Assembly: GCA_023702235.1 (NCBI GenBank) | Contig: JAMQCR010000001.1 | Location: 3,348,001-3,412,000 of the forward strand | DNA length: 64,000 nucleotides | DNA from: Neobacillus pocheonensis | GTDB taxonomy: Bacteria; Bacillota; Bacilli; Bacillales; Cytobacillaceae | Direction of reading: 5' to 3' | Shown: positions 10,427-19,329 of the stretch, piece by piece | How positions within the stretch are numbered: position 1 is the first letter of the stretch | Layout: each line of letters begins with the position of its first letter | Translations under genes and position numbers: made by a program | Notes under the pieces: model-generated | The model's database searches: none | What the model was told of the DNA's origin: nothing | What the model saw: only the letters and a program-made list of their open reading frames with translations

Positions 10427-10747
10427 CTATTTTAAAACTTTTAACAAAGATATCGGTAATGCCTCTTCTTTTCCGTCACCTTTTAGTCGGTAGCCCCAGG
10501 CAAACACTCCGTTCATATAATCAATTCTAAAATATTGTCCTGGATCCCCTTCGATCTCATAAATTTCGCCTGGAGAAAAAGAATTCGGATTTATTAAATA
10601 GGATTTTGCCATCAAGACCTTTCTTTCAAGGACTGCAAACTCATTGACCATTCCCATTTGTTCAGCTTTTCTCGCCTGTTCTTGGAGTTTGGAGATTTCT
10701 TGTCTAAGCTCATGTTCGGTCATTCCACTATATCTCTTCTCCTGCAT
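10427..10747 (-). CDS. yfhH: YfhH-like protein (DUF1811)
   Basis: A 106-residue protein. The ATG at 10747 is chosen since GGAG lies 8 nt upstream and the sequence then begins MQEKRYSGMT, as in B. subtilis YfhH. The N-terminal half is helical (two helices with ELRQEISKLQEQARKAEQ), the C-terminal half a small beta barrel ending ALPISLLKVL. A structure of the B. subtilis protein is known, but no biochemical function. Position near sspK and recX matches the B. subtilis order. Confidence 0.85.
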   Translation of the reverse strand: MQEKRYSGMTEHELRQEISKLQEQARKAEQMGMVNEFAVLERKVLMAKSYLINPNSFSPGEIYEIEGDPGQYFRIDYMNGVFAWGYRLKGDGKEEALPISLLKVLK

Positions 10748-10844
10748 ATAATTCACTCCTACCCATTGTTTATCACTTTATTTAGTATAGTGAGTTTTGT
10801 AAAATTAATAAAGGTAGAACTTTTATAGTAAGGGGGCTCCATAA

Positions 10845-11513
10845 ATGAAAACATTTATCGTTACTGGGGCAGGTTCTGGATTAGGAAAGGACTTAGCCAT
10901 ATTATTGGCTCAAAAAGGATATCACCTCTTATTGGCTGGGAGAACGTCTGAAAAATTAACAACGACCAAAAAAGAAATTGAAGCAGAAGGAGGAAAAGCC
11001 GATATTGTTGTGATAGATATCCGAAATCCTGAAGAAGTTATAAGAACAATAGAAGAAATCAGCCAAACAATTGAACTATATGGTTTGGTTAATAACGCAG
11101 GCGTAGGTCATTTTGGACCATTCGTTGATATCGAGGACCAACAAATTACTGATATGTTAGATACCAATGTTTTAGGTACCATTCTGATGACCAGATCGGT
11201 CTTACCTCATTTACGTGACGGACAAATTATGAATATTATTTCGACTGCAGGTCTCCGTGGAAAGATTAATGAAGTGGTATATGCAGCCAGTAAATTTGCG
11301 ATAAGAGGATTTACGGAAAGTCTTCAAAAAGAATACGAGGATAGTAAGATAAAAATTAATGCTGTTTATATGGGTGGCATGGATACACCATTTTGGGAAA
11401 ATAGCGACCATGTGAAGGATTCCTCCCGTTTTAGATCTCCCAGGGAAGTTGCCGAAATCATCATTGATCAAATGAACCAGGACTCAATTATTATTGAAAG
11501 CAAAAAATCATGA
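10845..11513 (+). CDS. Short-chain dehydrogenase/reductase, substrate unknown
   Basis: A 222-residue classical SDR. Seen: nucleotide-binding TGAGSGLG at residues 7-14, NNAGVG near 84-89, Ser in NIISTAG, and the Tyr-X3-Lys active site YAASK near residue 146. AGRT after beta-2 suggests NADP(H) preference. The ATG follows AAGGGGG. Members of this group include 3-oxoacyl-ACP reductase-like and sepiapterin reductase-like enzymes of unknown substrate; the short C-terminus (ending IIIESKKS) suits neither with certainty. Convergent with recX, sharing the terminator. Confidence 0.85.
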   Translation: MKTFIVTGAGSGLGKDLAILLAQKGYHLLLAGRTSEKLTTTKKEIEAEGGKADIVVIDIRNPEEVIRTIEEISQTIELYGLVNNAGVGHFGPFVDIEDQQITDMLDTNVLGTILMTRSVLPHLRDGQIMNIISTAGLRGKINEVVYAASKFAIRGFTESLQKEYEDSKIKINAVYMGGMDTPFWENSDHVKDSSRFRSPREVAEIIIDQMNQDSIIIESKKS

Positions 11514-11533
11514 CCTATGTCATGATTTTTCTT
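11503..11533 (+). terminator. Bidirectional terminator between the SDR gene and recX
   Basis: Stem AAAATCATGAC/GTCATGATTTT with a short loop and T-rich tail; contains the stop codons of both convergent genes. Confidence 0.8.
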
Positions 11534-12338
11534 TTTCATTCAAAAATTTCTCAATTAAATCAAACGAAAATCCTTTCCTGTATAAAGCTTGTTTCATTTT
11601 CTGTTCAAACTCAAAACCACTAAATTGACTATATTTCCGATACGCTTTTTCACCTTGGAATCGAATAGCTTCCATTTCCTCGTCGACATCTTTCTTCATA
11701 TCCTTTTCATTCACGGCAATATTGATGATATCGAAAGGATACCCTTTTCTTAGGAGCAAATTCTCAAGCTTTTGCTTGAGAATTCTTTGTGATTCTTTTG
11801 AATTTTTCTGTATAAATTTCTCGGATATTTTTGTCGCCTTTTCAACCTGAACATCAAATGGGAATTCAGCTAGTGCAATTTCGAAAATTTCCTCTTTAAT
11901 CCCCTTTTCCTTAAGTTCCAATTTAATTAAGTCCGGACCTTTATCAGCCGCATTCATTTGTGTTCTCACATAGACAATCGCATATTCCTGATCATTGATG
12001 TATTTTTGTGCTTTTAATTTATGGAGAACTTCTTTGATGACTGGTTCTTCCATTTCCTTTTTTTCGAGATAGACCTTTATTTCTTTTTCAGATCGCATTC
12101 TTCTCGCTAAATAATGGATGGACAAATTATAGGCCTTTCGGATGTCGTCTTGATACTGAATTTCAAAAAAGGAAAAGTCATCTAACTCCATTCCCTTTTT
12201 TAATTGAAATTTAATAAGAACATCACTATCGACACTAAAAGCAAATTCCTCACCTTTTCCATAATCCATAAAGATATTAAATCGGTCCTGATTCTTTTGC
12301 TGCGTGGTGATTTTTGTAATAATGCCATTTTCTCTCAC
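11520..12338 (-). CDS. recX: Recombination regulator RecX
   Basis: A ~270-residue RecX, which binds RecA filaments and limits their extension. The helical repeats are clear: RRMRSEKEIKVYL, a second (YINDQEYAIVYV) and a third near the C-terminus (QFSGFEFEQKMKQAL); the long form with extra repeats is usual in Bacillus. The start is uncertain. The only in-frame start is GTG at 12338 with no good ribosome site. GAGGTGAG lies just before an ATG at 12328 that is out of frame by one base; if ATGGC at 12328-12324 lost a base the protein would start M-x-IITKI, as expected for the family. So either a weak GTG start or a lost base. Confidence 0.9.
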   Translation of the reverse strand: MRENGIITKITTQQKNQDRFNIFMDYGKGEEFAFSVDSDVLIKFQLKKGMELDDFSFFEIQYQDDIRKAYNLSIHYLARRMRSEKEIKVYLEKKEMEEPVIKEVLHKLKAQKYINDQEYAIVYVRTQMNAADKGPDLIKLELKEKGIKEEIFEIALAEFPFDVQVEKATKISEKFIQKNSKESQRILKQKLENLLLRKGYPFDIINIAVNEKDMKKDVDEEMEAIRFQGEKAYRKYSQFSGFEFEQKMKQALYRKGFSFDLIEKFLNEKEKS

Positions 12339-12404
12339 CTCAATTCTACTTTACCATATCCTTCATTAAATATTGTAAAATAAGAAGAAATAGGAGGCGC
12401 TACC

Positions 12405-13313
12405 ATGAAAATTACGATAACTGGCGGTACTGGCTTTGTAGGTAAGGCACTTGTGGGCGAGTTAATAAAACAGGATCATGAAATCGTTATTTTAACAAGA
12501 AAAACCATTAACCCAGGTCAAGATCATCGGATTCGATATGTTAAATGGCTGAGCGAAGATTCTAATCCAATTGATCAACTTCAAGATACAGATATCTTTA
12601 TTAACCTTGCTGGTGAATCGATTAGCAGTGGAAGATGGAATAAGCAAAGACAAGACCTGATAGTAAGCAGTAGAAGAAATGCTGTTGGAGAAATTTTAGA
12701 CATTGCAAATAAATTAAACAACAAACCAAAAGCACTTATAAATGCAAGTGCTATTGGGTTCTATGGAACGTCCGAAACGAAGGTTTTTACTGAAGAGGAT
12801 GACGGACAAGGGGATGACTTTTTATCGTGGACTGTAATGCAATGGGAGTCCGAGGCCATTAAAGCAGCAGAATTAGGAATTCGGACTGTTTTGTGCCGAT
12901 TTGGAATAATCCTTGATAAAAATGAAGGGCCTCCCTAAAATCACATTACCTTATAAAGCATTTATCGGCGGGAATCTTGGAAATGGACGTCAGTGGATGT
13001 CCTGGATACACATTGAGGATGTTGTAAAGGGCATATCATTTATCTTAGAAAACGAGAAAATTAAAGGCCCAGTTAATTTTACTGCACCACATCCTGTTAC
13101 CATGAACGAATTTGGCACAACATTAGCAAACGTATTACGTCGCCCTCATTGGCTCCCGGCACCAAGTTTTGCACTTCGATTATTATTAGGTGAAATGAGC
13201 ATGCTTGTTCTTGAAGGCAGAAGGTGATGCCAAAAAAATTGTTAGACAACGGCTTCCACTTTAATTATACCGAGCTTTCTTCAGCACTTAAAAATATATT
13301 TCCGCAAAAATAG
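12405..13313 (+). CDS. yfhF: YfhF-like NAD-dependent epimerase/dehydratase (TIGR01777/SDR39U1), two frameshifts
   Basis: Extended SDR with the N-terminal nucleotide motif TGGTGFVG (residues 5-12), INLAGESI and NASAIGFYG, the marks of the TIGR01777 family (length near 300). Two frame breaks interrupt it. At about 12926-12932 (GAAGGGCCTCCC) two bases seem lost, where homologues read EGALPK; the frame then continues as [18 protein letters not shown]. At about 13223 one G seems lost (AGGTGATG), after which [19 protein letters not shown] runs to the TAG at 13311-13313. Restored length is about 303 residues. The ATG has AGGAGG upstream. Function unproven; cell-division-inhibitor annotations in databases for this family are not reliable. 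Confidence 0.85.
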
Positions 13314-13425
13314 TATCATTCCATTCCAAAAAGGTAAAAATGGAAATAAGTACATATATAGTGCTTTTGTTTTTACCATTTAGCTTGATGAAGATTAGCA
13401 AATAATGTTGAAAGGAATGAGCATT

Positions 13426-13560
13426 ATGGCGGAAAAGAAGAAAAAAGATAAGGATAGAGGAAAGTATTCCTTAACCAGTATGCAAGAAGTGAACTATCAA
13501 CGTGAATTTAAGATGGCTGACCGGGCTGGCGGCTTTGCTGACAGAAAAACAAAACTTTAA
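13426..13560 (+). CDS. yfhE: YfhE-like 44-residue basic protein
   Basis: MAEKKKKDKDRGKYSLTSM opens a 44-residue, lysine- and arginine-rich protein with the conserved-looking EVNYQREFKMADRAGGF stretch. AAAGGAATG lies before the ATG. Size, composition and place between yfhF and yfhD match B. subtilis YfhE. No function known. Probably cotranscribed with yfhD, 100 nt downstream. Confidence 0.75.
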   Translation: MAEKKKKDKDRGKYSLTSMQEVNYQREFKMADRAGGFADRKTKL

Positions 13561-13659
13561 AGAAATTATTTCCAAGCATGGACCTCTTTTATTTGCAAAT
13601 GATAGTAAAGGGAACAACATATTGTTTCCCGCCAGTTGACAATGAAAGGGGTTTTGGCA

Positions 13660-13842
13660 ATGGGTCGTTCGCATGGTCATAAAACTCGTGATAAAAACAA
13701 AGGATCACTTCCACAAGTGCCTAAGAACCTGAAATCAGACGGAATTGATGTAGAATATTCCCAAGAACTCGCTGATCAAGGGGACCTTGAAGCACAAGCA
13801 CGAGCAAATGCCGCTAACCAGCGCGTAAAAGCTAAAAAGTAA
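13660..13842 (+). CDS. yfhD: YfhD-like small protein
   Basis: A 60-residue hydrophilic protein starting MGRSHGHKTRDKNKG; the ATG at 13660 follows AAAGGGG with an 8-nt gap and is preferred over the in-frame ATG at 13636. It has the family's KSDGIDVEYSQELADQ and repeated Ala/Gln/Asn tail (EAQARANAANQR). Order yfhF-yfhE-yfhD as in B. subtilis. No function established; no membrane segment. Confidence 0.82.
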   Translation: MGRSHGHKTRDKNKGSLPQVPKNLKSDGIDVEYSQELADQGDLEAQARANAANQRVKAKK

Positions 13843-13921
13843 TATATCCCTTTTAAAGAAAACATGGCGACGGCAAAGAATAGTTGCCTTATATGCATAA
13901 AGACATAGTGTCTATTATGCA

Positions 13922-13955
13922 GAGGAAGAAGCAGGATTTCCTGCTTCTTTTTCTT
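13922..13955 (+). terminator. Terminator downstream of yfhD
   Basis: Stem GAAGCAGGA/TCCTGCTTC with a 2-nt loop followed by TTTTTCTTTT, about 80 nt after yfhD. Confidence 0.85.
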
Positions 13956-13967
13956 TTCCCCATATTC

Positions 13968-14148
13968 TGTGGATAATGTGCATAATGTGGATAGGACTTT
14001 CGAAATGCTTTAATCATTGACTTCTTTCCACCTCCAATATTGTTAATAATTTTCCGTGGATAACTAAGTCCAACTTTGTGGATATTGTGGATAAGTTTGT
14101 GGATTATTTGTAAATCAAGCTTTATATTGTGGATAAAACACTGGATAA
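13968..14148. promoter_or_regulatory. Cluster of DnaA boxes outside oriC
   Basis: Nine 9-mers matching or nearly matching the DnaA box TTATNCACA, all read on the minus strand. Exact: 13968-13976, 13977-13985 (TTATGCACA), 14086-14094, 14128-14136. One mismatch: 13986-13994, 14055-14063, 14077-14085, 14098-14106. Two mismatches: 14140-14148. Three abut head to tail at 13968-13994 and two at 14077-14094. The region is an AT-rich 265-nt gap between the yfhD terminator and the M20 peptidase gene; there is no dnaA, dnaN or gidAB gene nearby. B. subtilis has several such clusters away from oriC that bind DnaA and influence initiation or nearby transcription; a like role here is inference. Confidence 0.85.
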
Positions 14149-14219
14149 ATCTAAATTCATTCAGTATCTTAGTATATATACGCAATTAATATTCTACAGA
14201 ATATTTCAAAGGCCAATAA

Positions 14220-15287
14220 ATGGTCATTGATTTATTGAAAAAACTAATTTCAATTGAAAGTTCGACACGAGAAGGAGCTAACCTAGCAGTTGATTTTTGT
14301 AAAGCGTGGCTCCTTGAACACAATCTTTCCGTTACAGAGCTAGAGAATAACGGATACAAAATGGCTTTGTGTGAAATAGGAAAAGGTGATTTTACATTCA
14401 TTTTTAATGCCCATGTGGATGTCGTGAGTGGAAATTCCCAGCAATTTACCCCTTTTGAAAAGGATGGAAAATTGTTTGGCAGAGGCAGTGCAGATATGAA
14501 AGCCGGTGTAGCCGCAATGTTGTGTGCAATGGTGGATTTAAAGGACCTGGATTTGGGAGTCAAAATTCAGCTACAAATCGTTTCAGATGAGGAAATTGGC
14601 GGGTTAAATTGCTCAAGGTTTCTTGCTGAAAATGGATATAGAGGTGACTTTGTTATTTGCTCAGAGCCCACCCAGCTTGGGATTGCCCATCAAGCAAAGG
14701 GAGTTCTGAGACTAGATATCAGAGTGAAAGGTAAGTCAGCACATGGCAGTCGTCCATGGGAAGGCATTAATGCGATCGAAAAAGCATACCAGGTTTATCA
14801 ACAAATAGTAGAACTTCCCTTTGCAAAAGAAAGTACAAGCTACTATAAGAGTCCCTCCATCAATTTAGCCAAAATTCAAGCCGGTGATATTTACAATAAA
14901 GTCCCGGATGATTGCTTAATGTGTTTTGATATTCGCTTTTTGCCAACTCAATATAAAGAAGAAATCATCAGCCAGATTGAAAGTGTTACTGATGGCAGGG
15001 TGGCTATAAACATGTTTGCAGAACCAATCAATACAGATAAAAATCATGATGTTATTGCTTTACTTGACCAGATTGTGCAATCCAATACGAAAACAAATAC
15101 AGTATTCTTTGGCCAGCATGGAACCGCCGATACGGTCTTCTTTGCAAAGTATGGTATTCCTGCCATTGAATTTGGTCCAAGCGGTGCTAATTGGCATGGT
15201 GATGATGAATATGTTGAAGTTGAATCCGTTCATTTATATCAAAAAATGCTCGTTGAACTTGTCAAAAAGTTTGGTTGTTCCTCTTAG
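14220..15287 (+). CDS. M20 family metallopeptidase (ArgE/DapE-like deacylase)
   Basis: A 355-residue two-zinc amidohydrolase/peptidase. Metal and catalytic motifs are in order: HVDVV (His, Asp; near 68-72), GRGSADMK (Asp near 99), SDEEIGG (catalytic Glu-Glu near 128), CSEPT (near 155) and a C-terminal His in WHGDDEYV. The dimerisation domain sits in the middle (KGKSAHGSRPWEG). The family covers acetylornithine deacetylase, succinyl-diaminopimelate desuccinylase and dipeptidases, and sequence alone does not choose. The nearby arginine pathway uses the ArgJ transacetylase, so ArgE would not be needed; some other N-acyl substrate is likely. ATG follows AAAGG. It starts 72 nt after the last DnaA-like box. 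Confidence 0.85.
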   Translation: MVIDLLKKLISIESSTREGANLAVDFCKAWLLEHNLSVTELENNGYKMALCEIGKGDFTFIFNAHVDVVSGNSQQFTPFEKDGKLFGRGSADMKAGVAAMLCAMVDLKDLDLGVKIQLQIVSDEEIGGLNCSRFLAENGYRGDFVICSEPTQLGIAHQAKGVLRLDIRVKGKSAHGSRPWEGINAIEKAYQVYQQIVELPFAKESTSYYKSPSINLAKIQAGDIYNKVPDDCLMCFDIRFLPTQYKEEIISQIESVTDGRVAINMFAEPINTDKNHDVIALLDQIVQSNTKTNTVFFGQHGTADTVFFAKYGIPAIEFGPSGANWHGDDEYVEVESVHLYQKMLVELVKKFGCSS

Positions 15288-15298
15288 AATCGAAAAAT

Positions 15299-15333
15299 AG
15301 GTGGCATCTCCGTTTTGATGCCACCCTTTACTT
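15299..15333 (+). terminator. Terminator of the M20 peptidase gene
   Basis: Stem GGTGGCATC/GATGCCACC followed by CTTTACTT, 13 nt past the stop codon. Confidence 0.75.
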
Positions 15334-15346
15334 CTGTAAATAAAAC

Positions 15347-16036
15347 TTATCGCTTTTTTGTATTTGATACGATTGATTGGAAATCCTCAGTATAAGCGAT
15401 TAATTCTCCCCATCCCATTAGATCGTCGTCAGAGACCTTCCATGTATGATCTTCAGTGTTATGCCGCATGACTGCGAAATCATAGTGGTCTAACGAATAA
15501 ACGGTAAACCCTGCCTTCTTACTTTGATCAATAAAAAAGTAATCCTCAGCCCGATTCACTTTTTCAAATGGAACCGTTTTACATACCTCTTTTCTAAACA
15601 CCAACGAGGCGCCCGCTACCGTATCAGTAATATCATTCTCTATACCAGATACAAAAACCAGTGCGTTCTTATTTTTAAAGTAGATATAATAAGAGCTTTT
15701 GCCAACGATAGAAACGTTTTTATTTTTAAATGCCACCATCGCACCGGTCAGGTAGTTGGGTCCATAATAGTCATCGTCATCAAATTTTGCGATATAATCA
15801 TAGTTTGATTTCAAAACACCAAAATTAAGACAATCACCTAAGGTCGCTTTTTCATGGAGTTGGTAGACACGAACATTTCGATAATTCTTTGCTTTCTTCT
15901 TCCATTTGCTTATATTCATTGAATCTTTATTTAAGATAATAATTAACTCTTTATTTTTCCAAGCTTGCTGTTGATAGTTATTAAACACATTGTCGATAAA
16001 GTCCTCTCTTATCGTACAAGTAATGACTGATACCAT
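15347..16036 (-). CDS. Family 2 glycosyltransferase, CgeD-like
   Basis: A 229-residue GT-A fold enzyme. Seen: N-terminal VSVITCTIR, the acceptor/donor region ELIIILNKDSMNISKW, TLGDCLNFGV, and the metal-binding acid cluster KFDDDDYYGPNYL (near residues 87-99), then a later RAEDYFF acid motif. This combination resembles B. subtilis CgeD, a glycosyltransferase involved in the outer spore surface; that link is inferred from similarity. No membrane anchor. It follows the LamG-glycosyltransferase gene by 13 nt on the same strand, so the two are probably one unit that modifies the same polymer. Confidence 0.82.
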   Translation of the reverse strand: MVSVITCTIREDFIDNVFNNYQQQAWKNKELIIILNKDSMNISKWKKKAKNYRNVRVYQLHEKATLGDCLNFGVLKSNYDYIAKFDDDDYYGPNYLTGAMVAFKNKNVSIVGKSSYYIYFKNKNALVFVSGIENDITDTVAGASLVFRKEVCKTVPFEKVNRAEDYFFIDQSKKAGFTVYSLDHYDFAVMRHNTEDHTWKVSDDDLMGWGELIAYTEDFQSIVSNTKKR

Positions 16037-16049
16037 TTCTTCACCCCCA

Positions 16050-17863
16050 TTATGTGTTAAGAATCTTATCTATAAACTTTGTTAAATGTTCATAGCGACT
16101 TAAGTCTTTAATTTTTTCAATGTCCTTTTGAAGTCTTTTTATCTTCCTCGAGCCAAAGCCAGATGCACCTAACACATTAAAGTGACGGATGTCAATTTGT
16201 AGTAATAGTTTGATGGTCTCGAGTATCGTAATGAATTTTTTTTGGAAATTTTGAAACTGATCTGGATAGTTTTCAACTAAATGTTTATATTCAACTAATA
16301 TTTTGTTCATTGTTAATAGGTCTGCGAAGTATGCAAGCTCTAGCCCAAGGATTAGAACATCAACATCATGATGTTTTGATGTGAATCGATTGAAGTTTTC
16401 AATTGCCTCTTTCCATTTGCTTTCGCCGACAGGGTGTTCCTGATGATAGGTTATTAATTCGTCATTGATAATATATTTAGCCCCTATCAAATATAAGCGG
16501 TAACCTAACTCCCAATCTTCATAGCCATAATTTACAAAATCTTCATCAAACAACCCCGCCTGCACAATTAACTCTTTACGTAATGAAACATTTCCAGTTA
16601 GAAAAGCCATCCAAGGAAACTGAAACCCTGCTAGATCTTCGCTAAAATTTCGAGTTATTGTACTAAACCAGGAAGAGGGTTTTACGATTAAGTCATCAAA
16701 ATTATTGTTCATGATATCCGTTTTATCAATTAGTGGATATGGTGTGGTGATAGATTCGTTATAGTTTTTAAATCGCTTATTCATAATTGCATTATTTTCA
16801 GTTAGTTCGGAAATCCTTTTAAGTTTTTTACTATCAAACTCGGGGAAAATACAAGAAATAACATTTTTCGAATACATCGCACCCGATAAAATCACATTTT
16901 TATTTGATTGATGGTATTGGTACTGTATATTCACAAAGTCAGGCAGAGTAATCATCTCAGCATCCAAAAAGATCAATATTTCCCCTTTAGATGAATTGAT
17001 TCCTAAATTTCGAACCTTTGATCTGCCAATATTTTGTTCGCTACGAATATAAGTAAAATGATAGGGAGGATTATAGTTTTTCAGTTCCTTTTCAGTTTGG
17101 TCTGTAGAGGCGTCATCAATAAAGATAACTTCCATTTTTGAAGGATCGAACGTTTGGTTTTCAAGCGAATAAAGAGTAAATAAATTAAGAGGGTATTTAT
17201 TGTAGGATGGGATTATGATACTAACTTCAATGTTTTGGTTATTGTTACTCTTTTGGTCTTGATACCTGCTCTTTTCTCTTCTTGGCGTATTTGAATTTTC
17301 CCTTGAAGTTTTTGTTTCATTGAAGGATTGAGTTGACCAAACACCATATAATCCTTCTTCTCCTTCATCATGCTTTTTATTCATATTGGCCCTAATTTGT
17401 GCCTCTGTCCGATTGTAATCCCAAATTCTTAACTCTTCGATCCCCCCATTAGGGAAAAGTTCAGGTGCTCCGGAAATGATTCCGGATGGGTAAACATAAT
17501 ATTTGCTGCTTCTTTTACCTTTTAAAATAAAATCACCATTTATAAAAAGGTAGGCCTTTTATCGGCGTATACTACGGCAATATGAGTCAAATCATGAATG
17601 CTTGTTTCATATTCTAGAATAGTGTCTAGATTTTCTCCATACTGTTCATAAACAGTTATGCCATTTAGACCAACAGAGAAACATATCCCTGCTTCACTAA
17701 AACCTATTTGCCAAGTTCTGTCGCCGTAACGGTTGTTAATAGCAAGTTGATTTTGGGGCTGTTCAACGTTTTGATGGATACTTTCTGGATTTGACCAAAA
17801 TTCAACTGTAAATGAATTTTTTATTTGCTTTAACATTCTTTCATCTTTCTTATTCCCCAACAT
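16050..17863 (-). CDS. LamG-like lectin domain fused to family 2 glycosyltransferase, frameshifted
   Basis: As written there are two frames: 17863 to 17540 (concanavalin/LamG-like domain, FTVEFWSNPESI, ADKRP) and 17384 to 16050 (glycosyltransferase). Codons between them are open in the second frame and read FINGDFILKGK and IEELRIWDYNRTEAQIRA, the natural end of a LamG domain, so this is one ~604-residue gene with one base lost, most likely at AGGCC (17553-17556), restoring RPYLFING. The GT domain carries SIIIPSYNKYP, VIFIDDASTD and LDAEM for sugar nucleotide and metal, and a GYEDWELGYRLY acid motif; the last ~130 residues are helical. ATG at 17863 follows AAAGGAG. LamG domains bind carbohydrate; fusion to a cytosolic GT suggests acceptor glycan recognition. 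Likely surface or spore polysaccharide work. Confidence 0.82.
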
Positions 17864-18005
17864 GCAGCACTCCTTTACTAGATTTTTAGAAAAAACTCGT
17901 CCAATTAGTTGAGCTTTTACACAATATGAACTCCATTCACTTTTGACTAGACTCTTACCTATGAAATTCTTAGGTTTTTTTATTAATTTTTTATAAAAGG
18001 CATAA

Positions 18006-18034
18006 AAATAGAAGCTGACTATGATTGTCAGCCT
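18006..18034 (-). terminator. Terminator downstream of hom
   Basis: Stem GGCTGAC/GTCAGCT with loop AATCATA followed on the minus strand by TCTATTTTTAT, 26 nt after the hom stop. Confidence 0.75.
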
Positions 18035-18059
18035 CCGAAAGAGGGATTTCTTAGAAAAA

Positions 18060-19301
18060 TCATAAAGAAACGGATAGAGATTCCGGTTTGTTCAAATTAG
18101 TTGACTGATAACCATCTATTATCGAGTAAACCAATAATGGATTATTCTGATTAGCCAACTGGAGTATGTCCTTTTTGTCAGCATTAATGATAAATGTTTC
18201 TTCCCCCACTTGATCAATCCATGAAATCAGAGGGTTTAAATAATTCTTTTGAAGGTTGTGGACTAACCAAAATTCATTTGGCCGCTTTTTCTTCTGTCCA
18301 CTAGCGGCTTGGGAAGTTTGTGAATTATTTGCCTCACTTGAGCGACTTTGACAAACATATACCAAGTCTTCAATGACCGCACTCGCGGTAGGAAACATTC
18401 CTGCACCTGGCCCTTGTAAAGTAATCCTTCCCACAATATCCGAATGAACATTGATGGCATTTTCGACCCCTTCCACATGATAAAATGGATGAGATTTACT
18501 GACAAGTACCGGACTTACGCTCCCTTTTACTTGGCTGCCAATCTTGCTGGCACTTGCGATATGCTTAAACCTTAAGCCAAGTTTTTCTGCTATTTCAATG
18601 AGCTCACTCGTAATGGAAGTTATCCCTTCTATCTCAACATCATTCCAATTTGGCTCTTCACCAAATGCAATTCTGCTTAAAATCATTAATTTATAAAAGG
18701 CATCAAATCCTTCTACATCATTTGTTGGATCAGCCTCAGCATAGCCATTTTCTTGAGCTAACTTTAAGGCAGCCGCAAATGACTGCTGCTTCTCGCGCAT
18801 TTCTGTTAGGATGAAATTTGATGTTCCATTTACGATTCCTTGAACTTGTTGAACGCGATTAATTTTTAAAAGCTGCCTTAATGTTTGGATAATCGGTATT
18901 CCCCCACCTACTGTGGCTTCAAAGCCAACAGCAACTTTATACTCGTCAGCAAGCTTTAACAACTCTTTTCCGTGGTTGGCAAACATCTCTTTATTCGCAG
19001 TAATAATGTGGCAGCCTCTTTTGATCGCTTTTTGTAAGAAGGTAAAGGTTGGTTCTTTGCCAACAATAGCTTCTACAACAAGATCTAACTGTGGTAGCTG
19101 TAATATTTCTTCATAGTCTGAGGTAATCAGAACTTCAGAACGAATATTTCTCTCTTTTTGCTTATTTTTTATCAGCACAGCAGCCACTTCCACTTTTTTA
19201 CCTAGAACTGCTGTTAACTCCTCAGCGTGGGATTGAATCGTTGTGTAAACTCCCTCTCCCACAGTACCAAAACCCAAGATTGCCACTTTTAAGACAGACA
19301 T
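18060..19301 (-). CDS. hom: Homoserine dehydrogenase
   Basis: A 413-residue enzyme reducing aspartate semialdehyde to homoserine, the branch point to methionine and threonine. ATG at 19301 is taken as start (AAGGGGTGG before it); an in-frame ATG six codons upstream contains that ribosome site. Seen: Rossmann motif ILGFGTVGEGV (near residues 8-18), ANKEMFA, GFEATVGGGIPII, and the family signature around NGTSNFILTEM and GYAEADPTNDVEGFDA (catalytic Lys/Glu region). The C-terminal part is shorter and divergent from a typical ACT domain and holds an Asn/Ser/Gln-rich insert near residues 315-335. A SAM-I riboswitch sits upstream, so expression should fall when S-adenosylmethionine is high, tying hom to methionine supply here. 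Confidence 0.93.
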   Translation of the reverse strand: MSVLKVAILGFGTVGEGVYTTIQSHAEELTAVLGKKVEVAAVLIKNKQKERNIRSEVLITSDYEEILQLPQLDLVVEAIVGKEPTFTFLQKAIKRGCHIITANKEMFANHGKELLKLADEYKVAVGFEATVGGGIPIIQTLRQLLKINRVQQVQGIVNGTSNFILTEMREKQQSFAAALKLAQENGYAEADPTNDVEGFDAFYKLMILSRIAFGEEPNWNDVEIEGITSITSELIEIAEKLGLRFKHIASASKIGSQVKGSVSPVLVSKSHPFYHVEGVENAINVHSDIVGRITLQGPGAGMFPTASAVIEDLVYVCQSRSSEANNSQTSQAASGQKKKRPNEFWLVHNLQKNYLNPLISWIDQVGEETFIINADKKDILQLANQNNPLLVYSIIDGYQSTNLNKPESLSVSL

Positions 19302-19329
19302 GTTTAGCCACCCCTTCATTAATTATATA

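Noticed and set aside
13968..14148. DnaA-box cluster as the chromosomal origin
   Set aside because: No dnaA, dnaN, recF, gidAB, rpmH or jag nearby and no clear AT-rich 13-mer unwinding element; a secondary cluster is more likely.
13889..14185. 98-codon minus-strand ORF with repeating IHNIHK-like text
   Set aside because: Its repeats are just the translated DnaA boxes; no ribosome site, and it contains the yfhD terminator.
14220..15287. Acetylornithine deacetylase ArgE
   Set aside because: The arginine operon has ArgJ, which makes ArgE unnecessary, and the gene lies outside the regulon; kept as a general M20 enzyme.
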